NCBI GenBank assembly: GCA_035048815.1
Contig: JAUCBN010000035.1
Coordinates: 12,350,501 to 12,414,500, forward strand
Reading direction: 5' to 3'
Length of the DNA: 64,000 bases
Origin: Abelmoschus esculentus
Taxonomy: Eukaryota; Streptophyta; Magnoliopsida; Malvales; Malvaceae
The number at the start of each line of letters is the position of its first letter. Positions within the stretch are counted from its first letter, which is position 1. The translations under genes and the position numbers were made by a program. Below the pieces are notes generated by a model. That model made no database searches and was not told where the DNA came from. It saw nothing but the letters and a program-made list of their open reading frames with translations. Of the stretch, positions 23,930 through 33,870 are shown piece after piece.

Positions 23930-23990
23930 ATGTGATTAAAACGTACATGTCTAAAGCTGAAAATTTGAGATTAATATGTATAATTTTGTT
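23930..23990. repeat. Truncated monomer junction in array 2
   Basis: At 23955 gtacatgtctaaa passes straight into gctgaaaatttgag. The segment tgggctttatag through gagtaaaa is absent, a deletion of about 45 bp within one monomer. It changes phase locally. Confidence 0.75.
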
Positions 23991-26900
23991 CACAATCCTA
24001 TAATTAACTATTTGAACTCATAAAATTTAATTTAATAACATTTGATTGTCGTTTTGATGCAATTAAAACGAGCATGTCTAAATGTGCTCTATAGAGAATC
24101 CGTTCGAATTTTAACTGAGTAAAAACCTTAAAATTTGAGATTAATCTGTATAATTTTGTTCAAAAGCCCATAACTAAATATTTAAACTCATAAGATTTGA
24201 TTAAATAATATTTGGTTGTCGTTTTATTGGGATTAAAACGTGCATGTCTAAATGGGCTTTATAGAGATTTTGTTCTAATTTTAACCGAGTAAAATTTTGA
24301 AAATTTCAGATTAATCTGTATAATTTTGTTCAAAAGCTAATAATTAAGTATTTGAAATCATAAAATTTACTTTTAATAACATTTGGTTGTCATTTTGTTG
24401 GGATTAAAACGTGCATGTCTAAATGGGATTTATAGAGATTCCGTTCTAATTTTAACCGAGTAAAATTCTGAAAATTTGAGATTAATCTGTATAATTTTGT
24501 TCAACAGCTTATAATCAAGTATCTAAACTTATAAAATTTGATTTAATAACATTTTGGTTGTCGTTTTGTTGTGATTAAAACGTGCATGTCTAAATAGGCT
24601 TTATAGAGAATTCGTTCTAATTTTAACCGAGTACAATTCTGAAAATTTGAGATTAATCTGTATAATTTTGTTCAAAAGCTAATAATTAAATATTTGAAAT
24701 CATAAAATTTGATTTTAATAAAATTCGGTTGTCGTTTTGATGCGATTAAAACGTGCATGTCTAAATGGGCTTTATAGAGATTCCGTTCGAATTTTAACCG
24801 AGTAAAAAGCTGAAAATTTGAGATTAATCTGTATAATTTTGTTCAAAAGCCTAATTAACTATTTGAACTCATATACATTAATTTAATAACATTTGGTTAT
24901 CGTTTTGATGCGATTAATACGAGCAATCTAAATATGCTCTATAGAGAATTCGTTCGAATTTTAACCGAGTAAAAAGCTGAAAATTTGAGATTAATATGTA
25001 TAATTTTGTTCAGAAGCCTATAATTAACTATTTGAACTCATAAAATTTAATTTAATAACATTTTATTGTCGTTTTGATGCAATTAATACGAGCATGTCTA
25101 AATATGCTCTAGAGAGAATCCGTTCGAATTTTAACCGAGTAAAAACCTTAAAATTTGAGATTAATCTATATAATTTTGTTCAAAAGACCATAATTATATA
25201 TTTAAACTCTTAAGATTTGATTTAATAACATTTCGTTGTCGTTTTGTTGGGATTAAAACGTGCATTTCTAAATGGGCTTTATAGAGATTCCGTTCTAATT
25301 TTAACCGAGTAAAATTCTTAAAATTTCATATTAATTTGTATAATTTTTTTCAAAAGCTAATAATTAAATATTTGAAATCATAAAATTTGATTTAATAACA
25401 TTTTGATTGTCGTTTTGTTTTGATTAAAACGTGCATGTCTAAAGAGGCTTTATGGATAATCCATTATAATTTTAACCGAGTAAAATTCTAAAAACTTGAG
25501 ATTAATTTGTCTAATTTTGTTCAAAAGCTAATAATTAAAAATTTGAAATCATAAAATTTGATTTTAATAAAATTTGGTTGTCGTTTTGATGTGATTAAAA
25601 CGTGCATGTCTAAATAGGCTTTATAGAGATTCTGTTCGAATTTTAACTGGGCAAAAGCTGAAAATTTGAGATTAATCTGTATAATTTTGTTCAACAGCTC
25701 ATAATCAAGTATTTGAACTCATAAAATTTGATTTAATAACATTTTTGTTGTCGTTTTGTTATGATTAAAACGTGCATGTCTAAATAGGCTTTATAGAGAA
25801 TCCATTCTAATTTTAACCGAGTAAAATTCTAAAAATTTGAGATTAATCTGTATAATTTTGTTCAAAAGCTAATAATTAAATATTTGAAATCATAAAATTT
25901 TATTTTAATAAAATTTTGTTGTCGTTTTGATGCAATTAAAACGTGCATGTTAAAATGGGCTTTATAGAGATTCTGTTCGAATTTTGACCGAGTAAAAGCT
26001 GAAAATTTGAGATTAATCTGTATAATTTTGTTCAACAGCTCATAATCAAGTATTTGAACTCATAAAATTTGATTTCATAATATTTTGATTGTCTTTTTGT
26101 TGTGATTAAAACGTGCATGTCTAAATAGGCTTTATAGAGATTCCGTTCTAATTTTAACCGAGTAAAATTCTGAAAATTTGAGATTAATCTGTATAATTTT
26201 ATTCAAAAGCTAATAATTAAATATTTAAACTCATAAGATTTGATTTAATTACATTTGGTTGTCGTTTTGATGGGATTAAAACGTGCATGTCTAAATGGGC
26301 TTTATAGAGATTTCGTTCTAATTATAACCGAATAAAATTCTGAAAATTTCAGATGAATCTGTATAATTTTGTTCAAAAGCTAATAATTAAATATTTGAAA
26401 TCATAAAATTTGATTTTAATAATATTTGGTTGTTGTTTTGTTGGGATTAAAACGTGCATGTCTGAATGGGCTTTATAGATATTTCGTTCTAATTTTAACC
26501 GAGTAAAATTCTTAAAATTTCAGATTAATCTGTATAATTTTGTTCAAAAGCTAATAATTAAATTTTTTAAATCATAAAATTTGATTTTAATAAAATTTGG
26601 TTATCGTTTTGATGCGATTAAATCGTGCATGTCTAAATGGGCTTTATAGAGATTCCGTTGGAATTTTAACCGAGTAAAGAGCTGAAAATTTGAGATTAAT
26701 CTGTATAATTTTGTTCACAAGCCTATAATTAACTATTTGAACTCATAAAATTTAATTTAATAACATTTGGTTGTCGTTTTGATGCAATTAATACGAGCAT
26801 GTCTAAATTTGCTCTATAGAGAATCCGTTCGAATTTTAACCGAGTAAAAATCTTAAAATTTAAGATTAATCTGTATAATTTTGTTCAAAAGCCCATAACT

Positions 26901-27679
26901 AAATATTTAGACTCATAAGATTTGATTTAATAATATTTGGTTGTCGTTTTATTGGGATTAAAACGTGCATGTCTAAATGGGCTTTATAGAGATTCTGTTC
27001 TAATTTTAACCGAGTAAAATTTTGAAAATTTCCGATTAATCTGTATAATTTTGTTCAAAAGCTAATAATTAAGTATTTGAAATTATAAAATTTAATTTTA
27101 ATAACATTTGGTTATCGTTTTGTTGGAATTAAAACGTGAATGTCTAAATGGGATTTATAGAGATTCCGTTCTAATTTTAACCGAGTAAAATTCTTCAAAT
27201 TTCAGATTAATCTGTATAATTTTGTTCAACAGCTCATAATCAAGTATTTGAACTCATAAAATTTGATTTAATAATATTTTGATTGTCGTTTTGTTGTGAT
27301 TAAAACGTGCATGTCTCGATAGGCTTTATAGAGAATTCGTTCTTATTTTAACCGAGTAAAATTCTGAAAATTTGAGATTAATCTGTATAATTTTGTTCAA
27401 AAGCTAATAACTAAATATTTGAAATCATAAAATTTTATTTTAAAAAAATTTGGTTGTCGTTCTGGTGCGATTAAAACGTACATGTCTAAATAGGCTTTAT
27501 AGAGATTCCGTTCGAATTTAACCTAGTAAAACCCTTAAAATTTGAGATTAATCTGTATAATTTTATTCAAAAGCCCATAATTAAATATTTAAACTCATAA
27601 AATGTGATTTAATAACCTTTGGTTGTCGTTTTGTTGGGATTAAAACGTGCATGTCTAAATGGGATTTATAAAGATTCTG

Positions 27680-27689
27680 TTCTAATTTT
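27680..27689. repeat. Target site duplication of LINE-1, left copy
   Basis: ttctaatttt here matches 36026-36035 exactly. The match extends to 16 bases with three mismatches (attctg against aatcca). Joining the flanks restores a type C monomer (ttctaattttaacc). The divergence suggests either an older insertion than LINE-2 or later exchange within the satellite. Confidence 0.7.
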
Positions 27690-27695
27690 TTTTTT

Positions 27696-27782
27696 GAAGG
27701 AAAGGGCCTCATTAAAAAAACCCTATAGCCGACCACCCCGAGAGGTGAGAAGGCCCCTATGGGGAAAAGAGTACCTAAGATA
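27696..27782 (-). other. LINE-1 3' UTR, conserved with LINE-2
   Basis: The text from aaagggcctcattaaaaaaa to agagtacc is nearly the same as in LINE-2 (53562-53648). It contains the perfect short palindrome cccctatgggg at 27754-27764 (53620-53630 in LINE-2), and the upstream ccctatag could pair with ctatgggg. Such a stem next to the poly(A) may help the reverse transcriptase recognise its own RNA; this is inference from position and conservation. Confidence 0.6.
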
Positions 27783-30700
27783 TTATTGAGAAGAAGAGGA
27801 GAGAACCTCTCCAAGTTTATAGAGGCCCGAATAAAATCGGGAAAGAAACAATCAAAAGAACAAGAAGTAAAAGAACGCAAAGCCCTACTAGCCAGAGTAT
27901 GGGCTACAATGTTTGCATCTCTAGGCACATAACAAATCTTGCAATTAGGCATAGTACCTAGAGTGGCACGAATGCGAGTTATCAAGTGCTGCACTGTGGA
28001 AAGATCTCGAGGCGGAGCATTATTAATTTTGTTGGCAATGGACGCAGAGTCAGTTTCCAAAATCACATTAGACCATCCGTTGGCGTCAGCAAGCCGTAAA
28101 CCTTCCAGAATAGCAAGAGCCTCAGCAGAGGCAGGATCCGGAAAAAGAAGGGGCATGAAGCAGCCACCTAGCACGGAGCCAGAAGAATCACGAGCAATAA
28201 CACCTGCAGCAGCCCCTCTCAGGACAGGGTCAAAAGCCCCATCCGTGTTAATTTTGACAAAACCTGGAGCCGGTTTCATCCATCTAGCCGGAGCGAGAGT
28301 GGGCTCAGCTAGCCGGGAGGATTGGCGGGCCTCATCATTAGAGGATGTATAATCAGTGAAAAGTTTTTGGACAGATGCAACAGTTAACCAAATCGGTTGA
28401 ATATGGTTGTTATGAACAAGGTCATTACAGCGGTTCCATAGGTTCCATAAAATTGTGATAAGAAAGAGAGAATTGGTGTAAGGAGAGGAAACCAGCAGCA
28501 TCAGAAAGCCACTGATGGGGAGAGGTATAGACATTGGACAACAACCTATGGGGAAGGCCTGCCAAGAGGATCGCCTCCTTAGCACAAGGACAATCGCGCA
28601 TAGCATGGATAGAGGTTTCGACAGTCATGTTACAAATTGGGCAAACCCCAGAACCAAGATTAGCCTGCAGAATTTTCTGACCGGAGGGTAACGCATCATG
28701 ACATAAACGCCAGCCAAAGGAACGAACTTTGGGAAGAGTAGGCAACTTAGACAAAAATTTCCAAAGTTTAGAAGGCCTGTTAATAGGCCCCAGTTGCAAC
28801 TACAAAAATTGATAACCAGAGTGAACTGTATAGGTACCTGCATCATGGTGACCCCAAAGAGTAGAGTCTGTTATATCATTAATAATTGAAACGTTAAGTA
28901 TGGTATTGGCATCTTCATGGGAGAAGTAATCTCTCACTTTTGCTTCATCCCGACGGGGTGAATTATGGAGCATAAAAGATCCTGCCCGAAGAGGAACTTC
29001 GTCATTCAATTCATAATTACCATAGAGATGAATAGGCTGAGACCCCCCCCCACCTGTCAAAATGAATCCGAACCGTACTAGACATGCCAGGTCGTTTGAA
29101 AAACCCATTACGAAGCTTAGAAATAGCAATGCTTAGACCTTTCCAGGCAAAGGAACAACTCCGCGTGTAAGCAGAATCTAATACTGAGCCCGTAGGATAG
29201 TACTTGCATTTGTATACCCGACTAAGAAGGTTATCAGGCTCACAAATTAACCTCCAAATTTGTTTGCCTAACAAAGCAATGTTAAAGTGGTGAAGATCAC
29301 GAAAGCCAACACCTCCAGCAGCTTTAGGAAGGCAGAGAGTGTCCCAAGGAAGCATGTGCCACCCCCGTTTACCAGCCTTCCCAGACCACCAGTATCGACG
29401 TATTACGGTAGTCATATCATCAATAATATTTTGTGGTAAAACATAACAAGACATAACATATTGAGGGATAGATTGTATAACCGCTTTAATGAAAACTTCT
29501 CGACCACTAAAGGAAAGGAGATGTTTATCCCAAGTACTTAGACGAGCATTCATATTTTCCCTGGTGAAACCTAAAGCTGCAGTTTTGTTCTTCCCAATAA
29601 GGAGAGGAACCCCTAAATAAATACCAGGGTCATCCACTTCTCGGACACGAAGGATATCATTAATCTTTGCACGAATCAACGTGGAAGTTTTCCGCGAGAA
29701 AAAGATAGTAGATTTCTCAAAGTTCACTGCCTGTCCCGACGAGGAGGCGTAAGTTTACAAAACATCCTTAAGTCGATGAGCCTCTGTGGTTGTATTTTTG
29801 ATAAAGACAACACAGTCATCCGCAAAAAGAAGGTGGTTGATACGAGGACCATTCCTACTGGCACAGAGACCAGGGAGGTGACCATTGGCTTGTTCAACAT
29901 TGAGCAAGGCTGAGAGGCCTTGAGTGCAGAAAAGGAACAAAAAGGGAGACAGGGGGTCTCCTTGCTGCAACCCTCTACTGGGTTTGAAGGACCTGGAAAG
30001 GTAATCATTGATTCGAACCTGATAAGATACCGAGGAGATACACCTCATAATAAGAGAAACCCAATTGGAGCTGAAACCAAGACGAATCATAATTTGTTCA
30101 AGAAAGGGCCATTCAACACGATCGAAGGCTTTTTCCATATCTAGCTTTAGATTGGCACCTTTTGCCAAGGAAGTAACATCAGAGTTTAGAGTATGGATAA
30201 GCTCATGAGCGATAAGAATGTTATCAGTAATATTCCACCCACGAACGAAAGTAGCCTGATTACCACTAATACATAGGGGTATTATAGATTTTAGTCGGTT
30301 AACTAGAACTTTCGACACAGTTTTATAAATGACTGTGCAAAGACTAATAGGAAGGAGATGTCGCATCGTAGTAGGGTTGCTGACTTTAGGAATAAGAACA
30401 ATAATGGATTGATTGACCTCTTCTAAGTTAACAGACCCACGTAAAAGACCAAGGCAGAGAGTCGTAAAAACCTGGCCAAGAATGTCCCAATACTTTCTGA
30501 AGAAACCGCTTGGAAAGCCATCAACACCGGGCGCTTTCCTCGGGTCAATATCACGAAAAGCGATATAGACTTCATCTGCTGTGAAAGCCTTGTTAAGATC
30601 ATTATTCATAGAATCAGTAACAATAGAAGGAATGTTGTCCAAGATGGAAGACACAGTAGGGGGAGAGGAAGAAGTAAAAAGATGTTGAAAATAACTAACA

Positions 30701-31874
30701 GCAATAGACATTATATCAGGTGTATTAGTGTGCCATAGATTTTGATTATTAAAAAGCCCAGCAATATGATTCTTCCGTCGCCGGTTGGATGCCCTTGCGT
30801 GAAAGAAGGAAGTATTCTTGTCACCGTGTACTAACCAGTATGCCCGAGCTCGCTGAGCCCAATAAATTTCATTCTCATTAAGTAAGCGATCAAGCTCACT
30901 CTTAGCAGTAAGGAAGTTATGCACATCCGTATCCGAGAGTTGACGTTGAAGGCACAAATTGAGAAAGTCATTTAGCTGAGTGATACGTGCATTAGATTTA
31001 ATACGCTGATTAGATTGCCACTTAGCCAGAAAGCGTCCAATATCGTGAAGCTTCTAGAGCGTTGAGCAAGATTGGTTAGACCAAACCTCAGTAATTCGGG
31101 ATAGAACCTGTCGGCTATCAGCCCAACAATTCTCATAACGAAAAGGAACGTGAAGACGCGTAGAACATGGAAATTGGCAGGGGTTTGTATCCATTAAGAT
31201 AGGGCAGTGATCAGAACGCGCTTGAAAGAAGGACATAGCTTGACAATTAGGGAAAGCATGAAACCAAGCGGAGTTGCCTAGAAAACGATCAAGTCGTTCC
31301 ATGATGATTTCCGTAACACGACCTGATCGAGTCCAAGTGAACCAACCAGATGTTGGTTTGCAATCAAAAAGATCATTCTTGTCAAGACAATCCTGAAAGT
31401 TATTAATTTGTGATCTTGCGCGCCGAGGGCCGCCTCGTTTTTCATAATCATAAAGAATTTCATTAAAATCCCCCCTAAAAGCCAGGGGAAGGTTGATGTG
31501 GAATTAAGAGAATCTATTAGCTGCTAGTTTTTATATTTGTTGGTAGTTTCCGGGAACCCATGTAGACCAGAAAAGTGGAAGGAGAACGCACCGTAAGAGA
31601 GAATGACATCAATGTGATGATCGGAGTAGGAAAGCAAGTCGACGGAGACTTTGTTGTTCCAAATAAAGGCAAGCCCCGTACAAGAAGGCCTGGAGTCAAC
31701 GGCTATGCATCCATGCATGCCCAGTTTATGTTTAATCCTTTCCATATTGGATTGATTCAGTCTAGTTTCGCAAAGAAAGACACAATCGGCATCATGCTTT
31801 GAAGTAGCACGTTGAAGTGCAAGAATTGCCTGGGCGTTGCCAAGACCCTGGCAGTTACAACATAAGAGTTTCAT
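27783..31874 (-). pseudogene. LINE-1 ORF2: endonuclease, reverse transcriptase, zf-RVT, RNase H
   Basis: Start ATG at 31874 (MKLLCCNCQGLGN), typical of plant L1 ORF2. The apurinic-type endonuclease spans roughly 31874-31150, ending ARSDHCPILMD. Reverse transcriptase covers about 30700-29600, with DPRKAPGVDGFPSGFF, LDMEKAFDRVEW, GLQQGDPLSPFLF and an intact FADD at 29815-29826. A zinc-binding zf-RVT region (VCPICN...RDCPC) is near 28600. RNase H lies near 28270-27890 with TDGAF, the E of AEALAILEGL and ETDS. Breaks: TAG 31524, a one-base loss in a C run at 31470-31475, TAG 31054, TAA 29755, frame change at a run of nine C at 29043-29051, TAG 28800, a one-base gain near 28460 and a two-base gain near 27795. 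By comparison with LINE-2, the normal stop would be at 27783. Confidence 0.92.
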
Positions 31875-31910
31875 TTATCTCGGCGGGGTTGATCACTATC
31901 AACCTCCGCC
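31871..31910 (-). promoter_or_regulatory. Hairpin plus overlapping stop-start (ATGA) before ORF2
   Basis: On the minus strand a frame ending in DQPRRDK stops at TGA (31873-31871), which overlaps the ORF2 start ATG (31874-31872) as ATGA. Directly upstream is an inverted repeat: ggcgg...ggttgat and atcaacc...ccgcc at 31882-31910. The second copy, 32518-32557, has the same layout with one arm mismatch, a TAG at 32524-32526 and an ATG at 32521-32519. An overlapping stop-start could allow ORF2 translation by reinitiation; this is inference. Confidence 0.55.
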
Positions 31911-32517
31911 GAAGAGTTTTTTATGCTACTCATCCCAGCTAATTCAAACCTGGCCCAGGTCGGAAGACAAAGCCTTATAGAAGTAAGGGTTGGAGTGAAT
32001 GAGAAGGAATAGATACGATAAGTGAAAGAAGATAGAGAAACCAAATGAAAAGAAGTAGAACACCCGAGAGATCGTATGCATGAGCCGAAAACAAAAGTAA
32101 AAAATCGGATTGGAGCGACATCATTAGAGATGTTAGAGAAATCCCTATAAAAGGGTGGTAAAGGTAGAGTAGCTAGAAATTCCTCAAAAGATATAAAGCA
32201 GACAGAATAGATAAACAGTGAATTGATAAGTGGACATATCGCAAAGATAAAAATAAAATAAAAAGCAACATAGAAACAAGAAAGGTAAACAAACAAAAAA
32301 GAAAATTTATTATTATTCCATAAAGCAAATAACACCAAAACCTAAAAAACAAAGCCAAAGTGGCTAAAGGTGCCTAACAAAAGCGAGAACCGAGAAAATA
32401 TAAAGAAAAGAAAAGAAAAAACAAAAGAAAAGATGACAACATGCATGAAACCAGCAAGTTGTGGAAGGAGAGCTGTCAAAGCCTTGCCAAAGCCCCGACA
32501 GCTCCAAGGTAAACAAC
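31871..32517 (-). other. Extra segment between two copies of the ORF1/ORF2 junction
   Basis: The last ~20 codons of ORF1 and the ORF2 start are present twice: at 32518-32587, joined to the real ORF1, and at 31871-31940, joined to the real ORF2. They are 647 bp apart. Between them is AT-rich sequence without a recognisable protein. A stretch near 32110-32160 (ccctataaaagggtggtaaa) resembles the leader upstream of ORF1 near 34345-34395 (ccctatagaagggtggtaaa), so the segment may derive from leader sequence of a related element. A chimera made by template switching, or an unequal exchange, would explain this. Confidence 0.6.
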
Positions 32518-32523
32518 TCATTT

Positions 32524-33870
32524 CTATCGGCGGGGTTGATCAGGGTCAACCTCCGCCGTAGAGTTTTTAACGCTGCTCATCCCAGCTTTCTCTATAGGTG
32601 CAGTAATAGCTCGTGGTCGCTTAACCCTAGCAGTCTCATCAGAGGGAGGAGTTCTCTTCGCACCTCTACCTGATGTCGTCCGAGCAGCTCACCGAGGAGT
32701 TGGAGCAGATTCGAGCCATTCAGCAGCCTCTTGGAAATCATGATCATTGGCTAAGTCAGCCTCCAAGTCTTGGAGGTCGGGATCTAGAAGACTCACATCC
32801 CTAGCATTAGTGTTGGAAGGTTACCGAGAGGTAATATTAGAGCTCTGATCAGGAAAGACCATTTGCAGCGGCTGTGTAGGATAGCATCGAGCAGTGATCT
32901 TGCTAGGGACCGTTGGGAGAAGTCTGGGGCCTTTGGAGAAAAGTGGAGGTTCATTACTTGGAGTAGAGTCGTTGCCACTATTCGGAAGAGAGGGCAAAAG
33001 GCCTTTATCCTTCCAATTACTAGTATTGGCGGCAGTGGTGGTTTGGGATGGCGTAGGTATTTGTTGAGCATTGGTATCGTTGGTGATATAACGGATTCTC
33101 CTACGTTGAGTGGGTTGTGGGTCCTTTTTAGGAACATAGCGTAGCCAACCGCCAAAAGGAAGTTGTTTAGGTCGCGAATCAGTCGGGATTGATCAAGAAT
33201 CTAGAGAATGTCCAATACGGCCACAACAATGGCAAAAAGTAGGAAGACTTTCATATTGAAGTGGACAGAATCTTGTGGAGGGCCCTCCCCCGATTGCAAC
33301 ACAACACCTAACAGGCTGAGCAACATCTAAAGACAAGCCAACCCGTAGATAGTCAACCATGTTGGAATCGATTTTCCGCGTATCAAGTTTTGTAACGAAA
33401 CCAATTAAAGACCCTAAGGATTTACCAATATCATGAGCAGATTCTTCTATAGCCAGGAAAATATGAGGAATATTGTAGATGCGGACCCAGATATTCATGG
33501 TAGAGAATGAATGTTCGTCAGGCGTGATAGAGGGATTATACTGGGACAGAGCAAGCCAGTAATCTTTGTAAGTCCAAGGACCCCTTGACAGGATATCATC
33601 CTTAATCTTCTCGTCCCTAAATCGGATAAGGAACATGCATGGTTTCAAGATACTCATAGACGTTAATTTGGCCGTAGTCCAGATTCCCGTAAAAGCCTTG
33701 ATGATCACTTGATCATCAATCTCCCTTGAAGTGATAAGTTTTCCGAGAATGGTTGAATGAGTTTCCTCCTCAGGTAAACCCCAAGAAGTACCCGGTTGGA
33801 AGACAGCTGCTTGTTCCTCAGTAGTAAATTGAATATTGCCAAATTGCTGGAGAAAAGATTTAGAATCCAT
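32524..33870 (-). pseudogene. LINE-1 ORF1 (DUF4283 and zinc knuckle RNA-binding protein)
   Basis: ORF1 proteins of plant L1 elements bind the element RNA. The ATG at 33870 opens MDSKSFLQQFGNIQF. One frame of 449 codons runs to TAG 32524-32526 with no frameshift but three premature stops: TGA 33193, TAA 32821 and TGA 32689. A DUF4283-like region covers about residues 35-140 (FLIRFRDEKIKDDILSRGPW, then NIWVRIYNIP). A CCHC knuckle follows, C213, C216, H221, but the last Cys position (226) is the TGA, so the first stop destroys the knuckle. The C-terminal third is proline-, serine- and charge-rich and ends AGMSSVKNSTAEVDPDQPRR. All three stops are single-base changes away from sense codons, so the decay is by point mutation. 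Confidence 0.88.

Larger units (their letters stand above)
18284..27689. repeat. Satellite array 2, with A, B, C and D monomers
   Basis: Tandem monomers of about 170 bp without any gene. Besides A, B and C, a fourth type D is common: gctcataatcaagtatttg, ataacattttggttg, gttgtgattaaaacg and ctaaataggctttatag. D occurs near 18770, 19095, 22335, 24510, 25697, 26040 and 27235, often alternating with A to make a two-monomer unit of about 340 bp (18.4-19.3 and 25.4-26.2 kb). A monomer at 23955 is shortened by about 45 bp. A block near 22680-23069 reappears near 26380-26770. The array ends in a type C monomer broken by LINE-1 at 27689. Confidence 0.95.

Noticed and set aside
27581..27782. Extension of the 341-residue minus-strand frame at 27581-28606 beyond RNase H
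   Set aside because: The RNase H part is real, but the C-terminal ~70 residues are read through the 3' UTR, poly(A) and satellite after a two-base shift near 27795. LINE-2 shows the normal stop.
27939..28352. A 137-residue plus-strand frame
   Set aside because: It is antisense to the RNase H domain of LINE-1; LINE-2 has similar antisense frames at 53763-54126. No independent support.
32364..32549. Small frames on both strands between the two ORF1/ORF2 junction copies
   Set aside because: Low-complexity Phe- or Lys-rich readings of AT-rich DNA without similarity between copies or to known LINE proteins.
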